A DNA stretch of 64,000 nucleotides from Fibrisoma montanum. Lineage in GTDB: Bacteria; Bacteroidota; Bacteroidia; Cytophagales; Spirosomataceae. Where the stretch lies: assembly GCF_003583365.1 (NCBI RefSeq), contig NZ_QXED01000002.1, forward strand, positions 868,001-932,000, in the 5' to 3' direction. The notes beneath the pieces were generated by a model. The model ran no database searches. It worked only from the letters and a program-made list of their open reading frames with translations, and had not been told where the DNA came from. Position 1 is the first letter of the stretch; each line of letters opens with the position of its first letter. The translations under genes were made by a program, and so were the position numbers. Shown here in pieces: positions 15,717 to 25,338 of the stretch.

Positions 15717-17456
15717 ATGCTCAGGTATACATATTGGCTGTGTTGTCTGCTTTGTGGGTTGGTATCAGGGCCGGTAAGCTGGGCACAGGGATTAATTACA
15801 ACGGAATCAATCAGTACTACGGCGGTATGCCCAAACGGCACCTTTGACGTACCGTTTGTAACCACCGGCGCCTTTAACAGCAGCAATACGTTTATGGTGC
15901 AGGTAGCAGCCGAGGGCGGTTCGTTTGCGACTATTCCGACGGGTACACCCACGCTGATTCAGACCAACCGCGTCGTGACATCCTGGCGCGTTACGGCCAC
16001 GGTGCCCGCTTCTACTACGGCGGGGGCGTACCGGGTCCGGGTGACATCCAGCAATCCGGCATCGATTGGGTCCGCCAGCCCGTCTACGTTAGCTGTCGGA
16101 GCTGTTTCGGCCCCGCCCACGGTGGAAAGAACCCGGGTCGACTTCTGCCAAAATGGTCCTTCCCAGCCGCTTCAGGCAACGGGTGTTGGCCTGAAATGGT
16201 ATGAACCGTCGGGAGTTGTGTCAACGACGGCGCCATCGCCACCAACCCAGAACGCGACGCAGAAACCGGAGGGCGATACGTACTACGTTTCCCAAACGGA
16301 ACCAAACGGCTGCGAAAGCCAGCGGGTCGCCATACAGGTGTTCGTACAGGCTGTTCCGACGTTGTCCATCAGCGGCAGTACGGCCGTAAACCTGGGCGTT
16401 GAGGTGCCTTTGGCCCTATCGTTCACCGGCAACGGGCCGTACCAGTTCCGGCTCTCCAATGGGCTTTCCGGCACGGCTACCAAAGACACGACCATCGTGG
16501 TGCTGCCCGAACAGACAACCACGTACCAGGTCGTTGAGGTCAGCAATCGGTGCGGAGCCGGGTCGCCGGGAAGCAACGCATCGGCAACGGTAACGGTCAA
16601 CGTACCAACCATTACCACGCTGGCCCTTACATCGACTTCGCTTTGTGCCGGCACCAACCTGTCGGCCCGATTTTTAAGCAACGGCTCCTTTACGCAGGGC
16701 AGTTCGTTCCGGCTGCAGGTAGCCGGTGTAGTAGCCGATTCGGCCCGGGCTGTTTTCGTCGAGCTGCCATCAACGTACGATGGTGACGGACTAGTGACGG
16801 GACGATTGCCTGATACGTTGCGCAGCGGACCGTACTGGGTGCGGGTGGTTGCGACGAACCCGAAAGTGCCCGTCAGGGGTAGCCTGAGCCCAACGACCGT
16901 AACGATCCGGGCCTTACCAACGGCGACGCTGACGGGCAATCAGCAGATTTTCGAGGGGCAGCCGGCCAGTTTTTCCATCACCTTTACGGGGGAGGGCCCC
17001 TGGACGTTCACCTACCGGGATACGGCCGCAACAAGACCTCCGGTAACGGTAACGACCGGCACGAATCCCTACGTGGTTAATGTAGCCCCGATCCGGACAG
17101 CGGTGTTCCGGCTCGATTCGGTCAGCAATGGCTGTGGCAAAGGGCCGCAGCGGTCCGCCAACATCCTTACGATCACGGTACAACCCGTACTGAGCCTGGA
17201 AGAGCGACCGCTGCTGGAATCGGTAGACGTGTTCCCAATACCAGCCACTACGTCGCTGACGGTTCGGATTAATGGACAGACGCTGGCTCAGCCGGCCGTT
17301 ATCGACCTGCTTGATCTGAACGGCCGACCGGTGTTACAGCGCAAAATCAGTCAGGCAACCGCTGTGCTGGACCTGGGTGGGAATCCGCCCGGCCTGTACA
17401 TCCTTCGCGTTCGGGTGGGGGAGCGGACGGCCGCCCGCCGGATTGTGACGCAGTAA
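15717..17456 (+). CDS. Secreted cell-surface protein with type IX secretion (Por) sorting domain
   Basis: The protein has a signal peptide (MLRYTYWLCCLLCGLVSGPVSWAQ) followed by repeated beta-sandwich (Ig-like) units. The units are marked by CPNGTFDVPFVTTGAFNSS and again CAGTNLSARFLSNGSFTQGS, each ending with a proline/threonine-rich pattern. The last 80 residues (VDVFPIPATTSLTVRINGQ ... LYILRVRVGERTAARRIVTQ) are a type A C-terminal sorting domain, so the protein should cross the outer membrane through the type IX system and be attached or released. No catalytic motif is visible, so adhesion or a structural role is possible. Starts at 15693 or 15717 are both possible; 15717 gives the cleaner signal peptide. 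Confidence 0.85.
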   Translation: MLRYTYWLCCLLCGLVSGPVSWAQGLITTESISTTAVCPNGTFDVPFVTTGAFNSSNTFMVQVAAEGGSFATIPTGTPTLIQTNRVVTSWRVTATVPASTTAGAYRVRVTSSNPASIGSASPSTLAVGAVSAPPTVERTRVDFCQNGPSQPLQATGVGLKWYEPSGVVSTTAPSPPTQNATQKPEGDTYYVSQTEPNGCESQRVAIQVFVQAVPTLSISGSTAVNLGVEVPLALSFTGNGPYQFRLSNGLSGTATKDTTIVVLPEQTTTYQVVEVSNRCGAGSPGSNASATVTVNVPTITTLALTSTSLCAGTNLSARFLSNGSFTQGSSFRLQVAGVVADSARAVFVELPSTYDGDGLVTGRLPDTLRSGPYWVRVVATNPKVPVRGSLSPTTVTIRALPTATLTGNQQIFEGQPASFSITFTGEGPWTFTYRDTAATRPPVTVTTGTNPYVVNVAPIRTAVFRLDSVSNGCGKGPQRSANILTITVQPVLSLEERPLLESVDVFPIPATTSLTVRINGQTLAQPAVIDLLDLNGRPVLQRKISQATAVLDLGGNPPGLYILRVRVGERTAARRIVTQ

Positions 17457-17457
17457 G

Positions 17458-18294
17458 TCATCGTTTGCGCCTGGCCCGTTCCAGCCTACGGTATTCCTCA
17501 TAGAAAGGGTCTCCATTCTCAACGGCCTGGATTAAGGCAGGCACACCCCGGAGGCCCACTACCGCCAGCCAGCGCGACACCTCGGCCGCGGCCGTCTGAT
17601 AAGCCAGCATCACGTGCTGGTAGTCTCCACCGAAAAAATCGCGGGTTGATTCAAGCTCCGACAGCTTGATCATGGGGCCGTAGTGGGAGGGGAGATCGGC
17701 GTACGCATCGTCAAATTCGGTTCGCAGGGAGTCAGGACGTTCCCAGGTGTCGGGATCTGTAAACCGGTAATCAACCATCAGAGCCAGGCCTTCGTTGAAC
17801 CACTGCGGAATCTGCCGTTTGACCGTCCACCAGCCCAGCCGCGCAAACAGTTCGTCGTGGCACAGTTCGTGGGCGATTACGTCCGTATTGTTGCCTTCCG
17901 GTCCCAGTACCAGATACGACGCGCCCCAGGGGGTTCCCAGGCTGCACCCGGCACCCTCGCCACCAGCGCAGTAGCGTTCGTAGTCGGCCTGATCGGGACA
18001 GTAGATGAGCGTAGCCCGGCCCCGGCGTTCCCCGCTCCAGAACCGTCGGATGCGGTTGCGGGCGGCCGAAACGTGCTGTCGCAGCTGGGCCTGCTGACCG
18101 GGCGTTGCGGATTGGCTGACATAGACAGGGCCGCTGCTGCTGGGTGCGTCCGGCTGCACCCCCGCCAGGAGTGCAAACTCATCCGAGCGACTTACCCACA
18201 TACACCGTAGTACGTGCGGATACAGAAGCAGGAAACCAATAGGCAGGGCAATCAGAAACGATAGACCATAGCGCAGCAGCACGTTTTCACGCAT
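17458..18294 (-). CDS. Membrane-anchored gluzincin-type zinc metalloprotease (peptidase MA-like)
   Basis: The 278-residue protein has an N-terminal membrane segment (LSFLIALPIGFLLLYPHVL, residues 11-29) and no clear cleavage site. The zinc motif HELCH is at residues 142-146, and the third ligand is E168 in NEGLA, 22 residues after the second histidine. This HExxH plus NExxA spacing fits the peptidase MA/M61-like gluzincins. The substrate is unknown. Cysteines around 99-117 (YCPDQ, RYCAGGEGAGC) may form disulfides outside the membrane. It converges on the T9SS protein gene with one base between the stops. Confidence 0.75.
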   Translation of the reverse strand: MRENVLLRYGLSFLIALPIGFLLLYPHVLRCMWVSRSDEFALLAGVQPDAPSSSGPVYVSQSATPGQQAQLRQHVSAARNRIRRFWSGERRGRATLIYCPDQADYERYCAGGEGAGCSLGTPWGASYLVLGPEGNNTDVIAHELCHDELFARLGWWTVKRQIPQWFNEGLALMVDYRFTDPDTWERPDSLRTEFDDAYADLPSHYGPMIKLSELESTRDFFGGDYQHVMLAYQTAAAEVSRWLAVVGLRGVPALIQAVENGDPFYEEYRRLERARRKR

Positions 18295-18356
18295 GAAGAT
18301 GTCAACAATTCGGCGGAATGATTGTTGACCTAAACATACGAATACTCCCCTGATTT

Positions 18357-19310
18357 ATGCCCACCTCATTAATTATTGGCGCGGGAATGGCCGGTCTGAC
18401 GGCCGCTCGCGAACTAGCCCGAATCGGCTGGACCGTCACCGTACTTGATAAAGGGCGGGGCGTTGGCGGCCGGATGGCAACCCGACGCATTGAGCAGGCC
18501 CGGGCCGACCACGGCGCCCAGTATTTCTCGGCAAAAACACCGGAATTTCAAGCCTACGTTCAGCAGTTTCTAACAAACGGTATAGTCAGCGAGTGGCCGC
18601 TTCCCGACACCGACCATCCCCGCTACGTTGGCCGCGACGGTATGAGCGCTGTGGCCAAGCAACTGGCGCTGGACCTCGACATCCGGACGGGTGAGCGGGC
18701 GATAAAGATTGAGACAACCGATACCGGCTGCCGGGTGCTGACGGATACCGGCGGGCGTTATGAAGCCGGTTCGCTGCTGGTTACCATTCCTGTTCCGCAG
18801 GCACAGACCCTGTTCAACGACAGTGGTTTTGTCTTGTCCGAACCCGAGCAGGCTGCGCTGGCGGCTGTTGCGTACAAACCTTGTCTGGCCGTTATCGTGG
18901 CCTTGAACCAGCCCAGTCGAATTCCGACACCGGGCGTACTGCGTTTCGAGGAGGGACCCATTGCGTGGGTGGCTGATAACCAGCAGAAAGGTATTTCGCC
19001 CAACCAGCCATCCGTAACGATTCACGCGAGTCAGGCCTTCAGCCAGGCTCATCTGGACGATGACCTGAACGCCGTTGGGCAGGGGTTGATCGATCGGCTG
19101 CCGGAATTCCTGCCGGCCGATGCGGTAGCTACGTACCAGGTACACCGCTGGCGGTACAGCCAGGCCGATCAGCGCCACAACGAGCCGTTTCTCCGGATCA
19201 ACGCCCCCATTCCGCTGCTCATCGGGGGCGACGGCTTCGGGATGGGCAACGTAGAGGGCGCTTTCCTGTCGGGCTACCAGATGGCACACTGGCTTGCGCA
19301 GAGTGCCTAA
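18357..19310 (+). CDS. Renalase-like FAD-dependent oxidoreductase
   Basis: The 317-residue flavoprotein of the renalase/amine oxidase superfamily starts with the FAD-binding Rossmann motif LIIGAGMAGLTAAREL. The GVGGRMATRR segment follows, then the renalase-type DHGAQYFSAKTPEF. The C-terminal FAD contact is IGGDGFGMGNVEGAFLSG. Bacterial renalases oxidise misreduced NAD(P)H isomers, which is a known activity of the family and plausible here. It converges with a second, unrelated flavoprotein gene (12 bases between stops). Confidence 0.88.
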   Translation: MPTSLIIGAGMAGLTAARELARIGWTVTVLDKGRGVGGRMATRRIEQARADHGAQYFSAKTPEFQAYVQQFLTNGIVSEWPLPDTDHPRYVGRDGMSAVAKQLALDLDIRTGERAIKIETTDTGCRVLTDTGGRYEAGSLLVTIPVPQAQTLFNDSGFVLSEPEQAALAAVAYKPCLAVIVALNQPSRIPTPGVLRFEEGPIAWVADNQQKGISPNQPSVTIHASQAFSQAHLDDDLNAVGQGLIDRLPEFLPADAVATYQVHRWRYSQADQRHNEPFLRINAPIPLLIGGDGFGMGNVEGAFLSGYQMAHWLAQSA

Positions 19311-19322
19311 CCTGCAAGGCCG

Positions 19323-20597
19323 TTACACGCTCTGGTTTTCGCTGATCATCTCGGCCACTTCCCGGCCGGTCTGCATGGCTGCGTTCAGGGACGGGTAGGC
19401 CGTTCGGTCGCCACACTGATACAGGTGCGCGTCGAGTTTCAGCGTCGCATGGACGTCGGTCAGGGCGGAGCCTGCGTTGTAGGCGGGTAGCGCGTGCGGA
19501 ATGTGGTACGTTTTTAAGTGCTGCCAGCTCTTCACCGTTTCGCCGAACCAGCCCGTTAATTCCGTCCTGATCCGCTCGGCCAGCACATCTTCCCGTACCG
19601 TTTCCAGTCCCTGGGTGCTGACGGAGATCAGACTCCTGCCGTTGGCGGCATATCCCGGTGCTACGTCGGTCATCACGGCGATGTTGTGCACCGCCGACGC
19701 CCGGTTCGGGTTCAGCATCAGCAGTTTCTGTTGATTGGGAGACGCCGGGGCTGTAAAATACGTGCAGGTAGTATGGTTGAAAGCCTGTTCCGGGGGAACC
19801 GTGCGGTTGAGAAGCTGAGCGATCTGGGCCGCATCAACCGCCAGCACAATCGTTTTTGCCGTAATCGTATCGCCGGTTGCCAGCCGGATCTGATGCCCCT
19901 CGATGTGGCTGACCGGACAGTTCAGCCGAATCTGGTCGGGAGTGAGCCGGTTCGCCAGTTGTCTGGGGATTTCGCCAATGCCCAGGGCGGGCACAGCCAC
20001 ATCGCCACTGTAGAACATCCGGAAGCAGAACTCAAAGAAATTGCTGGAGGTCACGAGCGCATCTTCCAGAAACACCCCGCCGAAGAAGGGACGGAAAAAG
20101 AGTTGAATCATCCGCTCCGAAAAGCCCATCTCGCGCAGATAAGCCAGGGTCGTGGTTGGCGTTTGCCGGAACAGATCCGATACGGTCAGGCGTTTCGTTC
20201 GCTGGAGCAGCTCAACAATACGTAGTTTATCGGCGAACGTACCGACCGGCGAAACCAGGGTCTGGAACACGGACTGGGGTTCCTGAAAGGGATTGAGCAA
20301 CGTAGCCCAGTGGGATGCCCGGTCGCCCTCATATCGGATCAGTGCCCCCGATCGGAATGCCCGCAGGTCGAGGGCGGTGTAGTTAAGCAGTCGTTGGGTT
20401 TCGGGGTAGGCCGTCAGCAGAATCTGAAAACCCCGATCGAGCCGGAACCCATCCACCTCGTCGGTCCGGACGCGCCCGCCCACATCATCAGAGGCTTCGA
20501 GGAGGAGGGCGTTGATGCCGGCTTGTTTGAGATAAACAGCGCAGGTTAATCCGGCCATACCGGCACCTATAATCACAACGGGCGATTCAGTGGACAT
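19323..20597 (-). CDS. FAD-dependent oxidoreductase of the protoporphyrinogen oxidase/phytoene desaturase superfamily
   Basis: The 424-residue flavoprotein has the N-terminal motif VVIIGAGMAGLTCAVYLKQAG, then ASDDVGGRVRTDEVDGFRLDRGFQILLTAYPE. The substrate-domain segment FFRPFFGGVFLEDALVTSS is conserved in a broad group of uncharacterised plant and bacterial amine-oxidase-like proteins. It ends with YQCGDRTAYPSLNAAMQTGREVAE, which closes the FAD site. The haem, carotenoid or other substrate cannot be decided from sequence alone. It is transcribed alone on the minus strand. Confidence 0.85.
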   Translation of the reverse strand: MSTESPVVIIGAGMAGLTCAVYLKQAGINALLLEASDDVGGRVRTDEVDGFRLDRGFQILLTAYPETQRLLNYTALDLRAFRSGALIRYEGDRASHWATLLNPFQEPQSVFQTLVSPVGTFADKLRIVELLQRTKRLTVSDLFRQTPTTTLAYLREMGFSERMIQLFFRPFFGGVFLEDALVTSSNFFEFCFRMFYSGDVAVPALGIGEIPRQLANRLTPDQIRLNCPVSHIEGHQIRLATGDTITAKTIVLAVDAAQIAQLLNRTVPPEQAFNHTTCTYFTAPASPNQQKLLMLNPNRASAVHNIAVMTDVAPGYAANGRSLISVSTQGLETVREDVLAERIRTELTGWFGETVKSWQHLKTYHIPHALPAYNAGSALTDVHATLKLDAHLYQCGDRTAYPSLNAAMQTGREVAEMISENQSV

Positions 20598-20817
20598 GCA
20601 GCAATCGGATCAGGAATGATAAATGATGGCCAAAGTTACTCCATCCATCGACCTGTCCATACGAAGTAGCTGGCAAGGTTGGTACTTTTTTTATAAAAAT
20701 TGAATAATAGCAAGTTGTGTATTTCGTAAACAATTGATAGTCAGTCTCCGTACAATGTGAATTAGTAATTTTTTTAGGAAATGTAAATTTTGTCAACAAC
20801 CTTTGTGTTATAACGGT

Positions 20818-21432
20818 ATGAACGTATTGGTGGTAGACAATTTCGATTCGTTTACGTATATGCTGGTCGATTACCTGCAACAGGCCGGAGCCGACTGCCG
20901 TATACGGCGTAACAATGAATCGCTGCACCACCTGACAGCGGAGCCGGTTGATGGGGTAGTTTTGTCGCCCGGACCAGGTACTCCCCGGCGGGCTGGTCAG
21001 TTGATGAACGTGATTGACCACTACCACCAGCGGGTGCCCATGCTCGGGGTTTGTCTGGGCCATCAGGCGCTGGGCGACTACTTCGGAGCCAGGTTAACAG
21101 CGGCACTCAGGCCAAGGCACGGGAAAGTGGATACCCTCTACGTAACAACCCGTGATGTGTTGTTTGACGGACTGCCCGACCGGTTTGGCGTAACGCGGTA
21201 TCATTCGCTGCTCTTGCGCGACCTGCCGGCTGACCTTGAGGCAACCGCCAGGACGGATTCCGACGAAATAATGGCAATGCGGCACAACCATTTGCCGATT
21301 TGGGGGGTTCAGTTTCATCCGGAAGCGGCCCAGACTGAGCACGGATTAGGAATTGTAAAGAATTGGATTAATTTTGTAAAAAATAGGACCGTTAGTGCGG
21401 AGAAGATGATGCCAGCCCTGTCTGCATCCTAA
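20818..21432 (+). CDS. Class I glutamine amidotransferase, anthranilate/aminodeoxychorismate synthase component II
   Basis: It supplies ammonia from glutamine to a TrpE or PabB partner for anthranilate or 4-amino-4-deoxychorismate synthesis. Visible motifs are VVDNFDSFTYMLVDYL at the start, LSPGPGTPRRAG, the nucleophile cysteine in GVCLGHQALG, and the catalytic HPE in WGVQFHPEAAQ. The ATG at 20818 starts directly at the conserved strand; the longer frame adds five residues. No TrpE/PabB gene lies in the window, so pabA and trpG cannot be told apart. An alpha/beta hydrolase follows 14 bases after the stop. Confidence 0.92.
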   Translation: MNVLVVDNFDSFTYMLVDYLQQAGADCRIRRNNESLHHLTAEPVDGVVLSPGPGTPRRAGQLMNVIDHYHQRVPMLGVCLGHQALGDYFGARLTAALRPRHGKVDTLYVTTRDVLFDGLPDRFGVTRYHSLLLRDLPADLEATARTDSDEIMAMRHNHLPIWGVQFHPEAAQTEHGLGIVKNWINFVKNRTVSAEKMMPALSAS

Positions 21433-21446
21433 ACTGCTCAAAAGGT

Positions 21447-22241
21447 ATGAATTATCAGATTCGGGAAGAAGCGGGATTCCGCTACGTAGATGAAGGTCAG
21501 GGTGAAGTACTGTTGCTGCTGCACGGGTTGTTCGGTGCACTCAGCAACTGGGACGGGGTCATCAACGGGTTTAAAGGACAGTATCGTGTGGTTATTCCCA
21601 TGATGCCAATCTATGAAATGCCCGTCCGGGAGGCTAGTCTGGAAGGACTGGTTGCGTTTATCGAACGCTTTGTGGCGCAGAAACAGCTGACTGATCTGAC
21701 CCTGCTGGGTAATTCGCTGGGCGGTCACGTTGGGCTGTTATACACCTTCAAACACCCGGATATGGTGCAGCGGCTGGTTTTGACGGGTAGTTCTGGCCTG
21801 TTCGAAAACTCAATGGGTGGCTCATTCCCCAAACGCGGCAGCTACGATTACATTGCCGAACGCGTAGCCTATACCTTCTACGACCCGAAAGTGGCGTCCA
21901 AGGAACTGATCGATGAGGTGTTTGACATCACCAGCAGCATTCCCAAGTGCATGAGCATTGTGGCTATTGCGAAATCGGCCCAGCGTAATAACGTCGCCAA
22001 GGATCTGTATCGGATCCAGGTGCCGACGCTGCTGGTGTGGGGGCTGAATGATACGATCACCCCCGCCGAAGTGGCGCACGAATTTAACCGGCTCATCGAC
22101 AACGCTGAGCTGCACTTTATCGATAAATGCTGCCACGCTCCGATGATGGAGCATCCCGAGCGGTTCAACCAGTTGCTGAGCGACTGGCTAACCCGCCACC
22201 CGCTGGCTGTCAATTCGTTAGCCGGCGAAGAGGTCGTGTAG
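21447..22241 (+). CDS. Alpha/beta-fold hydrolase
   Basis: The 264-residue alpha/beta hydrolase has the oxyanion segment LLLHGLFGALSNWDGVI and the nucleophile elbow GNSLGG (serine near residue 93), where an Asn replaces the more common His. The acid is in VWGLNDTITPAEVA, and the histidine is in DKCCHAPMMEHPERF. The organisation matches the MhpC/haloperoxidase-like group. It sits 14 bases after the amidotransferase gene, so they may be co-transcribed. There is no evidence of a metabolic link, and the substrate is unknown. Confidence 0.88.
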   Translation: MNYQIREEAGFRYVDEGQGEVLLLLHGLFGALSNWDGVINGFKGQYRVVIPMMPIYEMPVREASLEGLVAFIERFVAQKQLTDLTLLGNSLGGHVGLLYTFKHPDMVQRLVLTGSSGLFENSMGGSFPKRGSYDYIAERVAYTFYDPKVASKELIDEVFDITSSIPKCMSIVAIAKSAQRNNVAKDLYRIQVPTLLVWGLNDTITPAEVAHEFNRLIDNAELHFIDKCCHAPMMEHPERFNQLLSDWLTRHPLAVNSLAGEEVV

Positions 22242-22397
22242 CCAATCCATTGCTTTTCAGGGCCAGTTGCTTAGTGGAACGTTCTGCCGGCGAAATCCGC
22301 CGAACGAACCGTTTATCCATTTTTCGCTAAGTATTGGAAACTATGGTGTAATTTCCGTAGTTTTCTGCCATACAGTTTCTACTTATCGCCAATTACT

Positions 22398-23066
22398 ATG
22401 CTTGCTGCTGAACTAATAGACCCGATGCTCCCGGCGTTGAAGCCCACCGACTCGGTTGGGCAGGCGCTCGACTGGATGCAGGAGCACCGCATCGGGCAAC
22501 TGGCGCTGATTGATCAGAGCGAATACCGGGGCGTGGTCAGTGAAGAATTGCTGATGGACGTGCCGGACGACGAGCAGCTGCTTAGCGAGGTGATGCGTTT
22601 GTTTGAGCAGGTGTACGTCTACGAAACGCAGCATCTGCTGGAGGTGTTGAACTTGCTGATCGAAAACCGGCTGGAAGTGGTCGCGGTGCTGAACGAAGGC
22701 CGCGAATTTATGGGAACCATCTCGGCCAGCGAGCTCCTCAAGCAGTTTGCGCAGGAGTTGGGCGTGCAGGAGACCGGTGCCATCCTGATTCTGTCGATCA
22801 ATGAGCGCGATTACTCCATGGCGGAGATCAGTCGCCTGATTGAATCCAACAACGTCAAAATCATTAGCAGCTACTATTCCAGCGCGGCCTACGGCATGCC
22901 GGATAAGTCGCGGCTGACGCTCAAGCTGAACCGTCGGGACATTACGCCGGTGGTGTCGACGCTCGAACGGTTCGGCTATCAGATTGAAGCCGCTTTTGCC
23001 AATGTACCGGTGGAGAGTATTGATCAGGAACGTCTTGATCTGCTGCTGCGCTACCTCAATACGTAG
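22398..23066 (+). CDS. CBS-domain pair protein
   Basis: Residues 1-120 form a pair of CBS domains (LIDPMLPALKPTDSVGQALD ... VVAVLNEGREFMGTISASELL), which usually bind adenosyl nucleotides. Residues 125-205 have an ACT-like beta-alpha pattern (GAILILSINERDYSMAEISR). There is no enzymatic domain, so it is a regulatory or sensory protein. It precedes the NAD kinase gene, an arrangement I associate with Bacteroidota genomes and which suggests a nucleotide-sensing role (inference). A word-repeat hairpin begins on the base after its stop codon. Confidence 0.88.
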   Translation: MLAAELIDPMLPALKPTDSVGQALDWMQEHRIGQLALIDQSEYRGVVSEELLMDVPDDEQLLSEVMRLFEQVYVYETQHLLEVLNLLIENRLEVVAVLNEGREFMGTISASELLKQFAQELGVQETGAILILSINERDYSMAEISRLIESNNVKIISSYYSSAAYGMPDKSRLTLKLNRRDITPVVSTLERFGYQIEAAFANVPVESIDQERLDLLLRYLNT

Positions 23067-23176
23067 TTTTTGGTTTTCGGTTTACGGTATATGGTTGTTC
23101 CTCCGTCGGCCCAGGCTGGCGGGGCCAGCCATATACTGAAAACGATGAACCGAAAACCGTAAGCCGAAAACCGTCT
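23067..23176. repeat. Word-repeat hairpin between the CBS protein and NAD kinase genes
   Basis: The left arm (about 23067-23096) carries GGTTTTCGGTTTACGG and TATATGG. The right arm (about 23127-23176) has the reverse complements CCATATA, AACCGAAAACCGTAAGCCG and GAAAACCG. A GGCTGG/CCAGCC core forms the tip. The structure begins at the base after the CBS gene stop and ends about three bases before the NAD kinase ATG. Confidence 0.75.
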
Positions 23177-23179
23177 TAC

Positions 23180-24055
23180 ATGAAAATCGCCATTCACGGG
23201 CGCAACTTCCCCGAATCTGCCAGGTCGTATATCCAGTCTATGTTTGATGAGCTGGCCCAGCGACAGGCCACCATCCTGATTTCGCATGCCTACCGCGGCT
23301 TTCTCGACATGGCCGGGATTGTCCACTACAGTGAAGAAACGTACCAGCCCGACGAAGGGGTCTCCGAAGCTGATTTTATCTTCAGCCTCGGGGGCGATGG
23401 AACGCTGCTCGATGCCGTCACGCACGTAGGGGCCCGGGAGATTCCGATTGTTGGGATCAATATCGGTCGGCTGGGCTTTCTGGCTACGGTTTCTCCGGCC
23501 ACGATTCGCTTCATGATCGATGCCCTGTACAACCAGCAGTTCAGCATTGATGACCGGTCGCTGGTCAGCGTTCAGTCCAACATCGACATCTTCAATGGGT
23601 TGCCGTTCGGGCTCAACGACTTCACCATCACCCGCACCCAGACTTCGTCGATGATTACGGTACATACGTACCTGGATGGCGAGTTCCTGAACTCCTACTG
23701 GGCCGATGGGCTGATTATCTCGACGCCATCGGGTTCGACCGGCTATTCGCTCAGTTGCGGGGGACCGGTGCTGTTGCCGCAAACCAATAATTTCATCATT
23801 ACGCCCATCAGCCCGCATAACCTCAACGTACGGCCGATGATCGTGATGGATTCCTGCCGGCTCTCGTTTGAGGTGGAAAGCCGAAGCGGCAACTTCCTGG
23901 CCGCGCTGGACTCCCGTTCGTATACCGTCGACGTATCGACCCGCATCAGCGTGCAGAAAGAGCAGTTTAAGGCGCGACTCGTAAAACTCAGCGACGACAA
24001 CTTTCTGAACACGCTGCGCAGCAAATTAAACTGGGGGTGGGATATTCGGAATTGA
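23180..24055 (+). CDS. nadK: NAD kinase
   Basis: It phosphorylates NAD to NADP in the cytosol. The 291 residues include the nucleotide motif GGDGTLLDAV (GGDGT at residues 71-75), GINIGRLGFLATV, a predicted NAD-contacting NDFTITRTQTSSMI, and the catalytic-domain signature DGLIISTPSGSTGYSLSCGGP. ATG at 23180 is directly preceded by a hairpin. It follows the CBS gene and precedes a DUF6089 outer-membrane gene. A purine-rich word-repeat hairpin starts at its stop codon. Confidence 0.95.
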   Translation: MKIAIHGRNFPESARSYIQSMFDELAQRQATILISHAYRGFLDMAGIVHYSEETYQPDEGVSEADFIFSLGGDGTLLDAVTHVGAREIPIVGINIGRLGFLATVSPATIRFMIDALYNQQFSIDDRSLVSVQSNIDIFNGLPFGLNDFTITRTQTSSMITVHTYLDGEFLNSYWADGLIISTPSGSTGYSLSCGGPVLLPQTNNFIITPISPHNLNVRPMIVMDSCRLSFEVESRSGNFLAALDSRSYTVDVSTRISVQKEQFKARLVKLSDDNFLNTLRSKLNWGWDIRN

Positions 24056-24180
24056 AAGGAGGAAAGGAGAAGGGTAGGAGAGGGAAAGAAGTTGAAATCA
24101 AGAAGACCTCAATTACTCTCCTTCCGGTATTTCCCTTTCCTCCCCTTCCTCCTTTCCTCCCTTTCTTCCTTTTTTTCAAC
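24054..24180. repeat. Purine/pyrimidine word-repeat hairpin after NAD kinase
   Basis: The left arm is a purine run made of GGAAAGGA-like words (24056-24090). The right arm is the matching pyrimidine run (about 24131-24178). The spacer is about 40 bases. The left arm overlaps the nadK stop codon region. Confidence 0.75.
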
Positions 24181-24300
24181 CTTTTTTCCAGCGTGGCATA
24201 ATTTTAGTGGGAGTTTTCCAATAAAAGCGACACGTTGGCCGTTTCCGAGATGAACCGGCCAACCAATGCCGGATCAGGTTGATTCACGTAAATAGAAGTT

Positions 24301-25302
24301 ATGAAGATATACCATTATGTGACAGCAAGCCTGCTGACAGCTCTTTTCGTGGTCGGTACCGCAGCCGAAAGTTCAGCGCAGCGGCTTTACAACGGTTTTG
24401 CTCCTTATTCCTCCGTTTCGTTTGGCGTTGGTTCTTCACACTACTACGGCGACCTGGCCGGTTATCGCCGGGCCTTTCGGGCCACGTACATCATGCCCCG
24501 ATGGAACGTAGGACTTGGCTACACCCGCCAGTTTACGCCTAAATTTGCCGCTCGGGCTATGTTTACCTGGGCACGTATTTCGGGGGATGATTACACGTTC
24601 AACAAGGTTAATCCGGAAAAGTATTTAGTACAATACGCCCGGAACCTGCACTTTCGTAATGACCTGAAGGAGTTTTCGATTACGGGTATTTACAACTTCA
24701 TTCCGGACGGCCGCAACTCCAACGCCCGGGCTAAAATAACGCCTTACGTGTTTGGGGGACTGGCCCTGCTGGCTCATAGTCCGGAGGCCCGCACGCCCTA
24801 CAACGAAAGTTCGCCGGATTCGTCGCGCCGGTGGGTGAAACTCCAGCCGCTGCGGACGGAAGGGCAGGGGCAGCCGGGCCGGGACAAGCCGTATTCGCTG
24901 GTGACGCTCGCCATTCCGGTGGGGATCGGCGTTCGGTACACCTTCAACGAGTCGTTCAACATCGGGTTTGAGATCGGCTACCGCTACACCTTTACCGACT
25001 ACCTCGATGATGTAGGTGGTAACCCCTACCCTGAAGCAAGCGCTCTACAGGGCTTGGCATTGCGCATGAGCGATCGACGGCAGGAGCAGTATGCATCGCG
25101 CAAGAAAAATATTCCGGATCGCTATGCCGTGCTCAGAGATCTGTTCAATAGCAGAACGGATCTACAAGGCCCGATCAGCGATGCTTTACAGGGAAACTTG
25201 CCCCGTGGTGGCGATGGTTTACTGAACGATGGCTATATCCTGACAAACCTGTCGATTCATTACATTATTCCGGGCAAAATCAAGTGTCCGCCGATCAAAT
25301 AG
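24301..25302 (+). CDS. DUF6089-type outer-membrane beta-barrel protein
   Basis: The 333-residue protein has a signal peptide (MKIYHYVTASLLTALFVVGTAAESSA) followed by beta-strand-rich sequence with alternating aromatic/polar residues. An example is SVSFGVGSSHYYGDLAGYRR, which fits the DUF6089 porin-like proteins of Cytophagales and relatives. It ends TNLSIHYIIPGKIKCPPIK. Barrel strands are visible throughout (GVRYTFNESFNIGFEIGYRY). The gene begins a set of three envelope genes with a second barrel protein and an M23 peptidase. Function unknown; the family label rests on pattern recognition. Confidence 0.78.
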   Translation: MKIYHYVTASLLTALFVVGTAAESSAQRLYNGFAPYSSVSFGVGSSHYYGDLAGYRRAFRATYIMPRWNVGLGYTRQFTPKFAARAMFTWARISGDDYTFNKVNPEKYLVQYARNLHFRNDLKEFSITGIYNFIPDGRNSNARAKITPYVFGGLALLAHSPEARTPYNESSPDSSRRWVKLQPLRTEGQGQPGRDKPYSLVTLAIPVGIGVRYTFNESFNIGFEIGYRYTFTDYLDDVGGNPYPEASALQGLALRMSDRRQEQYASRKKNIPDRYAVLRDLFNSRTDLQGPISDALQGNLPRGGDGLLNDGYILTNLSIHYIIPGKIKCPPIK

Positions 25303-25338
25303 GCAACCGTACCTATCAGAAAGTTGTCTTTCAGTCTG